This document shows, in pieces, positions 22,301-34,300 of a stretch of 64,000 bases of DNA. The position numbers and the translations under genes were made by a program. Positions within the stretch are counted from its first letter, which is position 1. Every line of letters starts with the position of its first letter. The stretch spans positions 22,755,083-22,819,082 of the forward strand of contig JAKCOZ010000008.1 of the NCBI GenBank assembly GCA_022605955.1, given 5' to 3'. The DNA is from Rallus limicola. Lineage: Eukaryota > Chordata > Aves > Gruiformes > Rallidae. The notes under the pieces are model-generated. The model did not search any database. It saw nothing but the letters and a program-made list of their open reading frames with translations, and was not told where the DNA came from.

Positions 22301-25300
22301 ATCATTAAAGAAATTACTACTTTAATAAAAACTAATATTTTTTGCAGTCCTTGTCAAGAATGAAATGAAATATATAGGTGAACAAAGTTCTGGTTTGGAT
22401 TTTCTTCTCTTAAATTATAGAGGAATACTATTGGAGTGAAATGCAACAATTTTGTGTGTGTATTTCCCCAATTAGGTTGCTTCTGTTTGAAATCAATGTA
22501 TTGAAAATTTTAAACATGCACAAATGTTCACTTCATAAGCCACTACCTTTCTTGTCTTCTACTAAAGTTTTGGTGAATTATTACAAAATTTTATATCTCT
22601 AATTTTATAAAAATCAGAGAAAATATCAAACATCTACTTAAGCAGAATGGTATGTTAGAACATTTCATTTTGCAAACATTACTTGATGCTAGGAGTCACT
22701 TACACAAATTCTGATGGTTCTGGGTTCAAATTTTTGTAGTGCACATGATCACAACTTTATTAGAACTACTTCAACTTCCATTTGTTGAGACCACCCACTT
22801 GACTAAGACAGGTTTTGAACCCGATCTATGCCAGTGCAATGACGAATGGTATGATTTCTTTACTAAGATGCTTTATTCCTACACCTTTTTTTTTTTTTTA
22901 GAAATGAATCTGAGAAAAATAGGGTTGTAAATAATACAATTGATGTTTAAGAATCTTTTCAACACACTCAACACCCCCACCCAAGAAAAGTCTATCATAA
23001 AATATACATTGATCTCAGCAATCTTACCTGGGTGCATCTATAGCCATTAAAACTGTTTCCAACACTTTGAAAGGCCAACGGTTTTAGAAAGCAAAACTCT
23101 ACCTCATATTCTAGAAAAACTTTGTAACTTTAGCATCTCAGCATCACTGAGAAAGGAAAATAAGTACATAATATTGATATTAAAGAAACAAGCAATACAT
23201 CAAGTGTGACATAAAAGTGGTTTGGTACATACTGTGAAAGATGCAGTGTAAAAAAATGTAATGTTCTCTTAGCATGTGAGTCCAGTGCAGTCAATATTGT
23301 ACTTATTTTGTGAATAGACAGTACATTAGTGATATGCTAATATAGATGACACACAGCATTATCCAGTCTATTCTTGTAATAGGTGGCCTGTTACCTTTCA
23401 CGTGGAGAATGGCACTTGATGAGATAGTGCCGTTCAAATTTTTAGCCCGAACAACATAGAGGCCAGCATCTTTATCACACACCTTCTGAATGAACAAAGC
23501 ATGCTTTGTCTCCTTTTGTAAAAGCTTTAAGTGCTCATCTGCAGTCAGTTTCTGGCCCTTCTTGTACCTGAAGCAGAGAGTCAGTTTTGAAGTCAGATTT
23601 ATATCACAGTATGCCAAGCAGAACTTTGCAAATTCAGGTAACTGCTGTAACACTATATTGACAGCAAGAGATAGAGCTCACTGCTGTGTTCTTATTCCTC
23701 AGTTTTACAGTTAACAGTAAATATGGCTGAATATTTAAGCAACTCAAATTGCTGGATAATACATTCTAATGCTAGAAAATGTGGTTCTGAAAATGGTTTT
23801 CAATGGTCAAGTCACAGTTATCTTGCTACAGAAAGCAGTATGAAGGCCTGGGCCCTCAGTTTTGTGCTGAAACAATTTCAATACTAGGGTGTTAAGTTAG
23901 TACACATTCGAATCACAAATAGCTTAAGATGGCATAAGCAGCATCCAAACTTTCTGAACTCTGCCTTCAGTATGAAGGACACTCTCTGTTCCACTACCCA
24001 AGACACTTTGCATTTATTTAGTTCAAATGAAGAAACAGGATAGAACAATGCATCAGGAGTGGTTTCAGGGAACTGGTGTGCTATTCTAACACTTGAAGAT
24101 CTGTCACAATATATTGGCATTGACCCCTGATTCTCATATTGGAAGTAAGGGAAAATTCCTCGTGGTGTTTCAGCGTAAACTACTTTTAACCTAACACAAA
24201 CATAGAAATGCTTTTCCATACATATATGCAATAAAATGTCTACATCAGTACAAAATAAAAGATACTAGTGAATTTTTATCTGCTAAACACCACTTTTTTC
24301 TGTTTTAATAAGTTTCGTATTTGCAAAATGCTTTAAGGTGATTTTTTTTTGGTAAAGAACATGTATCAACAGTGTATGTGAGTTAAATTACGATTTCTTA
24401 TGATAAAACAAATTGAAGGTACCTCTTATATTTCACCAACAATACTCCTCAAAGTGTAGAATTCCAGGATCAAAACCAAAGTAACTTTATTGATACCAAC
24501 ACAGTCTAGCACGAACGTTGCAGTGTCCAGTATTTTTCTCAGTGCCATAGAAGAAAATTCAACCTAAAATCTTATAGCTTGCCTAACTCTTTACATGTGT
24601 AAACTTAACATCAAAACATAAGAGGTATATCTAATTTTAATACAATAAAAGGAAAGCCTCCATTGTGAAAGTCTAATGAAATAAGTGAAGAAATGGCAAA
24701 TGAGGCAAAATTTTAGGAAGATGTGCCAATACATAGATGACAACTACCAAAATCTTGAAGTTCTGCCTTTCTTTCAGTCCCTATTCCCTTTGGTAAGGTA
24801 TTTATAAAAGGTCATATTAAAAGATATTTATATTACATCATCTATAGTTCTCATAAATGCATTATAAACCAATATAATTAGAAATACAGCAATCCAGAGA
24901 GAGTGCACACAAATACATAATATAAACCGGATTCTCTTATTGTAGATATTTAGGGGTTCTTTAACCTCTCCAGTTTTTGACAACTGACTCACATATATAT
25001 AAATGCCTGTCTCTATGTAGAGGTAGTGGCTATATAAATATTTTAGTACATGTGCACATGTATGTGTATGTCTGTCCATGTATTGTGCCAAGGTCCTGAC
25101 AAAATGTGGGTTAATTTAGTTGTAGTAAACCTGCTGTGTGCATGTGTTTTAAAGAGATTATTGAACAAGTGGAATGTCATATTCTAGAAAGTGAAAACTC
25201 TATGATGTGTTTGTTTGAAAAAACATTGGATGTGCTTGCAGTAGCTTGATGGTCTCATTATAAAATTAAGTACAGCAAGATTATTTAAAGTAGATCATCA

Positions 25301-28300
25301 AAAGCAATTTTGAACGTGGGAATCATGCAGAAGTGTGGAGTAGAAAGGATACAAGCCATTTATTCTAGTCTGTAGATGAATTAATTTGGTTATAAGTGGT
25401 TTTCAAGGTGTGTTGCTAACAGGTATATTTACTTCTTCTCATTATAAGCTACCCACCATGTCAGTGTAGGCTCTGGGAATCCTGTTACTTCTACTTCCAA
25501 AGTTACCGGAGAACCTTCCATGACGGTTTTGTTAGACAGAAGCTGGGAGAAATTAGGTGCCTGTCCAGTTAGGCTGGCCATGCTGTTCTTTTCTGATGAA
25601 CTTTTAATCTCTTCTTGGGTAACCATCTGCCTCTGACAGCTTCTGGTGGCATCTGATTGAAACATGAAACCTGAGAATGCATCAGGCAAAGCATGCAGCC
25701 TGTCCTGGGGTTTAGTACAGTTATTCAAGTCATGCAATTGTTCTTGTGTTTCTGCCATGCTTTCACAAAGTTCAAGGTGCTGCAAATGTGTTTTGCACAC
25801 TACACTCATGCTATACACTGGTTTGGCATTTCTAGTGCAGGAAGCAGTGCTAGCTTCAGGTATTCCTTGTAAGCAACAAGTCAAAGGAGATACTGCTCTG
25901 ACTTTTGGACCAGAATCTGTTGAAGACACACAGAACTTCTCAAACTGATCTGATGGGCTTTCCATTGCGTTATTTGTAGCATTGGCATAAGCAGAATTTG
26001 TTAAAAGATCAGATGCTTCCATTGCTTTTTTAATACCAGTGGGTTTCTGCATTTGCAAGCTATAGGAACTGACATGCGGACTGTGAGAACTACAACAGCA
26101 CTGATCTTCTAGCTCTGTTTCAGAATGTAAGAGGTTGGATTCTGGTGTCTCGGAAAGCGGTGGCAAAGAGATATCATCAGGTGATATACACTCATATTCA
26201 TCTCCGGACTGTATTTCTTCTGCCAGGAATTCAGCCTGTAAACTATCCCCTTTGGCTGAAGATGACAACTCTGTATCCTGTGAAACGAGATCTTCACCAG
26301 CTGGAGAGATGATTAGAATTTCAGCCAATTTATTCCTCTCCTTAAATTAGGAAGGGAAAGAAGAGAAGGGAAAGAAGAAAAAGATAGAGAATGAATGCAT
26401 TATCAATCTATGCAACTGCTTTCATGCAGAAGCTAGCAACAATAAATGTAATAATTCTTCTAAGTTTAATGTGTGGAGGAAATATGTGGTAAAGGACAAT
26501 TCCTTCAAAAATTTTGCAGCACCCAACTGGATTTTCAAACTGTTTGGGTAGATTCTAGCACATTTTATAATTATATATAACCATTTATTATAAGAGTAAC
26601 AATAAAAGAAAAAGAGTCTCTTTCTATAAATAGAGGACAACATGGATTTCCTGTATGTGCTATTTATAAGATCGTTTGCAGGGGAAAGTGGAGGAGGATG
26701 TGGCCTAATTACTTCTGCATGGGAAACAGTTACATAGCAATAACAATATATTAACAGCCAAGTTACTGGACTTTGATTCTCTGAGGAAGAGTCAACAATC
26801 ACATTCAAGACTTACAGAATTAAACCAACAACTTTAAGGTATTTTTCAAGCATTTAATATTTCCCTTGTTTTTTGCCAGCTGTTTCAAGAGCTTGTCCAA
26901 ACACTAACAGAAAATAATGTTAAAATTATTTTTATATTGGATTCAGAATTAAAAAAAAAAGATAAAAAAAGAGAAAGAATTAGATGTGGCACCAGTGCTT
27001 TACATTTAACAATAAAGCAGCAAAGACCTTTTCTGATTTATTTATCACTTCTCTGCCTCCTGATCATTATATAAATGTGCAATCACACATTCAGGTCTAT
27101 TTAATATGTGAAAGGGCTCTCAGCAAAGGTGTTCATAAAGTTTTCTTAGGCTTTTCTTTCATTGTTGAGCTCTATACAAATAAGCAATGTTTTTATCTCC
27201 TATAAACTGTTTAAGCAAATCAATTGAGTGATACACTGAATGTCATTGGTCTCCCAACAATGTGTCTTTGGCAGTATCCAGTACAAAAGTGCAACAGCAC
27301 TTTTGATTCATCTTGCTTTTTCTTTACTGCCCCAAATATAACCTAATCTCAGTGCACAAAATCAGAAAAAAAAAAGTAATAGAATCTCACATGTGATCTG
27401 GTCCTGTAGATTGGTAGTTTTAATATAGATACTACATTTTTTATTTCATGCCAGATTAACAAATGTATGACTGGAAGAAAGTTGGGATTTTATTATGTCC
27501 ATTATGCTAAATAATTCAATTCAGATATAAGATGAAGTTCAAGTTTGCGCATTAAATGTGTTTTCCACGTGGATGAACTCTGACCCACAAAGTGCCTTTC
27601 AAGTATCAATATATCATGATAAATTATAACTGACTTTCCAATTTAGTGAAATGTGGTTTTCCCCTTTCCAATTACCCAGAAAACAATACATACTGAGTTA
27701 CTTCTTCCTTCTGCACATATTCAATTTTTCTTCAGGGTTTCTAACGAATTGTAAACCTCTACTAAGAAATCGATTTTTTTATGGATTAATTCTAATACAT
27801 TCACACAATATTTTTTCTAGGCATTGTAAATTTAACCGTCACCCAAAGCTTTCAACCTTATCAGCACTGTCCTAAGCAGTTCTCTCAGTTTTAAGCCTGA
27901 TCAAATTTGCAAGTCTTTATGAAATGAAACTCTAATAGGCACTCCAGTACCAAATTCTGTCTGGTTTGTTCTGATTTGCACTAACAAATTTAATAAATCA
28001 AATTGGATTAAAGATTAAGCAGCTGAAAAATTCTTTAGAATGTTAAATTCTGAACCGATACACTTAAAAAACATAATACAAAATTTCTGAATAGCCATTC
28101 TCTGTTGTCTGAATGAAATCAATGGTCTAGATTCATTCCGTCTGTGCACATGTACACACAGTGGCATGCATTTGGGTAACTACGGGAAGGCCATGACAGT
28201 GCAGGAATCTTCCAACGATGAACCTAGAATCTTAGTTCAGGGAAGTGCTGTCAGTATTGCAGTGACCCTGTCTGGAGATCACAGAATTTAATAGATCTAT

Positions 28301-31300
28301 TTAAGACATTGCTGGAAAATGACCTTGGGGAAAATAATGACAGGTGAGCAGTGTGTGAGCAAGCGGTCAGAGAGGCTTTGGCAGCACAAGGACTTTCTGA
28401 CCTCGTATGACACCTGGGATCAGAGAAGCATGAGAATATGTCATGAGGTGGTTGAAGCCACTTTTTAGAGGGTGATATTTATTATTGAAGCAAATTAATA
28501 CTGAAAAAATAGCTTGCAGAAGTATAGCAAAATTACAGATCCCTGACCCACTAAACGAGGTGGGCTGGAGGGGGCCAGGTCTTTCAGAAAAAATGGAGAT
28601 GGAAGACAGAAAAGCTCTAGTGAGAAGAGCCTACTACTTCTTTAATGAAGTATGGAGTGATGAAAAGTGTGGAGGCATTATATTTGCCATACTTCACATC
28701 TGATATTTGAGGTTTCATATACCCTTGACTTCTGCCCTTGGCAGCTGAGGCACAGTTTGGCAAGGACTGACAAAGCTGTGGCGAAATAGGGGTATGGACA
28801 TCTGCTGCATGAGGTGATTCTCCTGAGGGTGGATTTTTGAAATACTAACAACATCTTGAGTAAAATCTGGGCTCCAAGTCAGTGGTGAAACTCCCATTGA
28901 ACTGAAATGGAGGTAACATTAATTAGGCTCAACTTAGGCTCATCAGCAGACCACAGGAAATTCTGTACTGAACTGAAAGAAATGTTACCATTAATTGAAT
29001 TTCTACACAACATGACAAATTTAATGTCTTACAGTATTGATCTATGTTATCAACAGGCAAAATGAAAATTTTAGAGTTCTGAATCAATTACCAATATATC
29101 CTACCTTTCTAAGTACTTAAAGATGACTGCCCACTCCAACTGACCACAATAATTCCCATAGCAAGTTATTTACATTCACATCCAGTATTCCAAGGCTTCA
29201 AAACATTCTTTAAACTAAAAATGTGGTTTTGTATTGCCTGTATTTCTAAGACTACATTTATTCATTGACAATTTGGAACCTGTCGGATTCATTCACTCTA
29301 TATCCATGAATAAAACAAGCTCATCTGTTAAGATTTTTATCATTCTAAACACAAAACCAGTCTTTTGCTATCTAATTTCCTTTTGTGTATTATCCTCAAC
29401 ATGCAATCGATAATTTGGAAGTTATTTATGATCTCTGTTGCATGGAATTTTGGCAACTAAAATGTAACTTAAATGTTTTGAGGTAAGATTGAATTTTCAT
29501 GTTGAGTTCTGTTATTTATTTGATGTGACACAATGCCATGCTTAAGTGTTGAAAGTTGTAGTTGTGCTCCACCATGCTTTTGCCACAGCTGCTTACCTGT
29601 TATTCGCACTGTTGCAAAAATGAAGTAATTCTGTGTTTTGCATTGGGTTTTTACAATACTGTAAATGGGAAGACAATAGAAGCCTGCCAATCTATAACAA
29701 TCTGTCACCTTTGAGAAGCCATGAATTAAGGAGTAAAATTCCTTTGAAAGTACACAACAATGGCCATCAGTTTGACTAAGAAAAAAAATCCAAACCAACA
29801 TGAACTGCAGATACCTGTTTAGTGTCCGTAGGAGACAGAATATTGTTTCTCTTCTCAGTAGTGCTTTCTGCATTTTTAAGCAGTTTACCTGATGCCATCT
29901 GAAAGAAAAATGTTTTCAAGGAGTTTTTTTCCTGACAAAGAAATTAATGATTCAACAAAATATCATTTCCATCATGCTGACCTGTAAGGCTTCTCTCATA
30001 GCTTATAATTTATAAAGCAAGAACTTTCATTGCTTGTCTCTAAGGATAAGAATACTAGGGCTCTGGGAATACTAACAGCAGTCTCTATTACTTCCTATAT
30101 TAGTTTAAATCTCATTAAAGAGAAGGGACTAGAATGTGTTCTCTCTTAAGTAAGAAAGAGGACAAGTTGTGGCTGCCCCCTCCCTGGCAGTGTTCAAGGC
30201 CAGGTTGGATTGGGCTTTGGGCAATCTGAGCTAGTGAGGGTGTCCCTGCCCACAGCAGAGTGATTGGAACTAGATCATCTTTGGGGACCCTTCCAATCCA
30301 AACCATTCTATGATTCTGAAAAGAATATTATTTTAGAAAGAAAAAGAAATATGTAGCCAAATAAAAAGAGTAAAAACCCATAAATTTCATAGGGAAGAAT
30401 ACGTGGATTGTATAGAAGGCAAAAGGGTAACGTACAAAATAAAAAATTTGAAAGAGAAATGACCAAGTCTGCACTGGTAACACCCATCTTATGAGAGGCT
30501 TCAAAGCTGAAAAACAATAACCTTTTCAGCAATACACAAAGCCTTTTAAGAAACAACATTCTAGTTAAGAAGTAAAAATCTAACTAACCTGTTGCTTTTG
30601 TTCCTTTGCTTTGTCTTTAATAACAGCCTCACACACTTGACCATTTCTTTCTTCTTCTTTAACAGTAACCAACTCTTCAGAAAACTCACCTTTCTGCTAC
30701 ATGAAAATAAAATCAAATAAGATTATACACAATAAATGGTAGCAGTTATTAGCTACACACTGACTTATCCTCTATGCAACAGAGTAGAAAAAAAACCAAA
30801 AAAAATGTTATCTAAAGCCTGTCATCAGTGCAGGTATAAATTGCTTATGGCAAAAACATTCAGCAAAGTTTGATTCATACATTCCTGGACAAGCTAAGAC
30901 AACTTTTTCAAAGCTGAAGGGATCTTTTCTGAGGTAGGGAATATATAGGACACCAAAGAAATCAAGTGGCTAGTAAAGAATCTAAGGAATACTAACCAAC
31001 TTGTAGCCAGCATAATTAAGAGATTAAGAAAGTGACAATATCAAGAAAAAAATTTTCCAGAAAAGAAATAATCACAATTTCCAGAAAACAGTTGTAGAGA
31101 GAAGAGTCAGATTTGTGAGTATCCAAAATTTTCAAATTTGTCTAAAAGGTGGAATGAGAAGAATGTCTTCTAAGCACAAAATATCACCAGGCAGAATTTG
31201 TTCTTGCTTTCCTCCTCCCTTCAACTGCCCATCTGGACAGTCTATAACCATTCTGAATGTAGTTAATTAACTGTACTTTAATCAGCTACACTCATTTGGC

Positions 31301-34300
31301 TAACACTCGTTTCTAGCATAAGCTTCAAAGAGTGCACAGCTAGTCACAAAGTACTTTCACATAACAGAAATCTGGACAGCAGTACAATATTTTATGAGGT
31401 CTTCGTGAATCCCTTAAAATTATCATGGAAGAAAGATACAGATTTCAAAGAACATCACAGTGACACAACATAAACAAACCCAAAAGATTTATAGTTACAG
31501 TTCTGCGTATTTCATACCTTTAGTTGTCCAGCCAAAAGTTACAATCAATCCTATATAAGTTTTTCTAAGAAAGTACTGGATTATTAGCTTTCTATTCATA
31601 CACTAAACAATTGAAGATTTTTCTGTGACCTATCCAATCTATTTTTTCTCCTTTTTTTTTTTTTGAAGAACAAGTAGTCTAATTTTGTGTGTTAGTTTTC
31701 TTCTGACACTCAACAGCCATGTAAAATCAGGAAAGAACACACAACAATTCACCTTAATTGTTATGCTTTAAAAATGAGAGATAATGAGACTCAATTCATA
31801 CTCATGGCATCTATTTGTGTAGATAATTTGCTGAATCATTTATTCTTCATAAGATACTACGCAATATTCCGGAAATGTTTAATAAGAATGTTAGATGAAA
31901 ATCTCAGTATCCTATGTGTTATAAGAAACAGCTTTAATTTGAAAAAAGGTGAAGTACTATCCTATTACAGATATTTTTTTCTTTTTTTAAGAAATTATCT
32001 AAATTAAAGGTTAAAGTAATCAGTAAATACTTTATAAAATGTTGACAAATAGCAGAATTAGTCAGTAAATAAATATTACAACTATTTTGAAATTCCACTT
32101 CTCTTAAAAGATCCATATTATGTTGAACTAGCCCTGGTTCAAGCCCTGTTCTGACAGAACCTAGAGCTACTTTCCTGCACACAGCAGTGTTTATCTAACA
32201 CATGGACTGGGATGAGAATTTTGAATTGGCATTTACTTTGAAGTTCCTTTATGGGCACAGTGAAAAGGCAAAGGCTTTTTTTACATTTATCTACTGACTT
32301 CTGAAATTTGAATTTTGAGCATATCTTACTACTTTCAAGTGCTGGTTCTTGGCTGCATCAGAGTTAATTTTCTTCACAGTAGCTAATAGGGGCAGTGTTT
32401 TGGATTTGTGCTGAAAACAGCATTGATAACGGGGGGGAGGGGGATGGTGAGGCAGGTGTTTTAGTTACAATGAGCAGGGCTTACATAGAGCCAAGGCCAC
32501 TTCTGCTTCTCAGCCCAACCCACCAGTGGAATGGTTGGGGGTGCACAAGGAGCTCTGAAGGTGACACAGCTGGGGCAGCTGACCAAAAGGATATCCTGTA
32601 CCATATGATGTCATGCTTAACATATAAAGCTGGGAGAAGAAGGAAAGCAGGGAACATTTGGAGTGATGGTGTTTGTCTTCTGAAGTAACCGCTATGTGTG
32701 ATGGAGCCCTGTTTTCCTGATGGCTGAATACCTGCCTGTCCATGGGAAGTGGTGAATGAATTCCTGGTTTTGCTTTGCTTGCGTGTACAGCTTTTGATTT
32801 ACCTATTAAACTGCCATTATCTCAAGGCATAATTTTTCTCTTACTCTTCTGATTCTCTCTACCATCCCACTGGGGTGGTGTCGGGGAGTGAGCAAGCAGC
32901 TGTGCTGTGCTACATTGCCAGCTGGGGTTAAACCACAACAACATATTAATGGATAGAGTGTTCATCAGCTTTATTGTATAATTCCATCAAAGAGAAGCAA
33001 AACAACATTTAAAAACAACTAAAACAGGATATTTAGGCAACTTAACTCTTCCATCTTCATAGAAGAATTAATACATCAGCTTTTACTGCATGTGGGAGAT
33101 TTTTGATGTATTACTTTGAGAGTGGGGGACAGAGTAGAAAGAGTATTACAGAAATCTAGCCCTCTCAGCTGTCTTCCATAATGACTCCTCAGTGGATAGG
33201 TTATACCAAATTACACTTAAAGAAGCTTATCAAACAAGAAACTATGTTGTTGATCTCTATAATATTGATGTTATAATCCACACTTTTCTAATTTAAATTA
33301 CTTTGAGTTTAATTCAACTTGCTTTTTGGGTTGATTTTTCCAATGGGAGCCAAGCTAGGTTGTTTGACGTTTCGTAGATCTAGCAGGTACTTATATTACC
33401 GTACCAAGGGAAGAAGAAAGATGAAAAAAAGTATGTGTCTAGATACTCAAAGAAACTGTGACATATTCCCCTAGAGATAACTTAGAAGGAGCAACAGTTC
33501 TGAAAGAAGTTGAGAAAGAAACTCAGCAGGAATATTCAGTGCACGAACAATTAGCACTACATCAATTCATTATGATCATTACCTAACCTAATAGAAAAGT
33601 GAACAGTTAATAAATGTTTCATATTATCATGAGATGATCCTCAGTTAAAAGTACTAATTCAGACACTAAGCCTGAGAAATTAATGCAGAAGCATGTATTC
33701 TCCACATAAAAAAAAGTAAAATACCTTAATCTCCTTAAGTTCTCTCAGAGATCCACACAACTCATCAACAGAATTAATGATTTCTTTGTACTTTAATATG
33801 GCCTTTTCAACATACTTCTTTCCTTCTTCAATACCTACAAAGATAAAACCACGTCAAAGTAGAACAGATGTGTAACAACATACTTATAACCTAAATATAC
33901 AATAATTACATTTTTCCATGTCTTGTTTTGCTGAATGAGTTCTGTGATTCGCAGTGATGTGCTTTCCTACCTTTTACTAGCTTCAGATGGGCTCTCATAG
34001 TTACTACAGGCCTTCTGCTTGGCTTCTTGAACAAAATTAATTCTATCTGGTTAAAGATACTACTTGAAAAGATCCTGACCTCATAAAGTGTCTCCTATAC
34101 TAATTGACTTATACAGCTCAGAGGCATGTACATCCATCTTACAAGAAATACAAAGACAGGATGGAGGTTTTTCACATATACTGGCTTTAAAAACACAGTT
34201 CAGCTTCTTTCTCCCAGTGTTCCTAATCATCTGGTGTCAAGATTCCATTGTCAGCTCCTTTCTACAGATAAAAAAATTTTAAGTACTGTAAAAGTAAAAA

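Larger units (their letters stand above)
26341..30588 (-). other. CCDC141: CCDC141 intron with CR1 fragment
   Basis: A 4.2-kb intron. It holds a CR1 fragment near 30165-30320, a 10-nt exon-like island at 29889-29898, and a somewhat less AT-rich stretch around 28100-28900 that I cannot assign to any family. Confidence 0.75.

Noticed and set aside
23884..24231. A 115-codon minus-strand open frame inside the intron of Ig domain 1
   Set aside because: Inserting it would break the Ig fold, and no phase-matched splice sites bound it.
25453..25456. Alternative donor TGGTGG|GTAGCT for the large CCDC141 exon
   Set aside because: It would put the next exon out of frame. Donor ATG|GTGGGT gives TLTWYKKGQ, as in the human protein.
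28100..28900. A less AT-rich stretch with modest open frames in a CCDC141 intron
   Set aside because: It looks like an old repeat or unique intronic DNA. No family, terminal repeats or splice-compatible exon could be recognised.
32395..32743. Open frames of 77-97 codons near 32.5 kb
   Set aside because: They lie in the solo LTR, which is non-coding.
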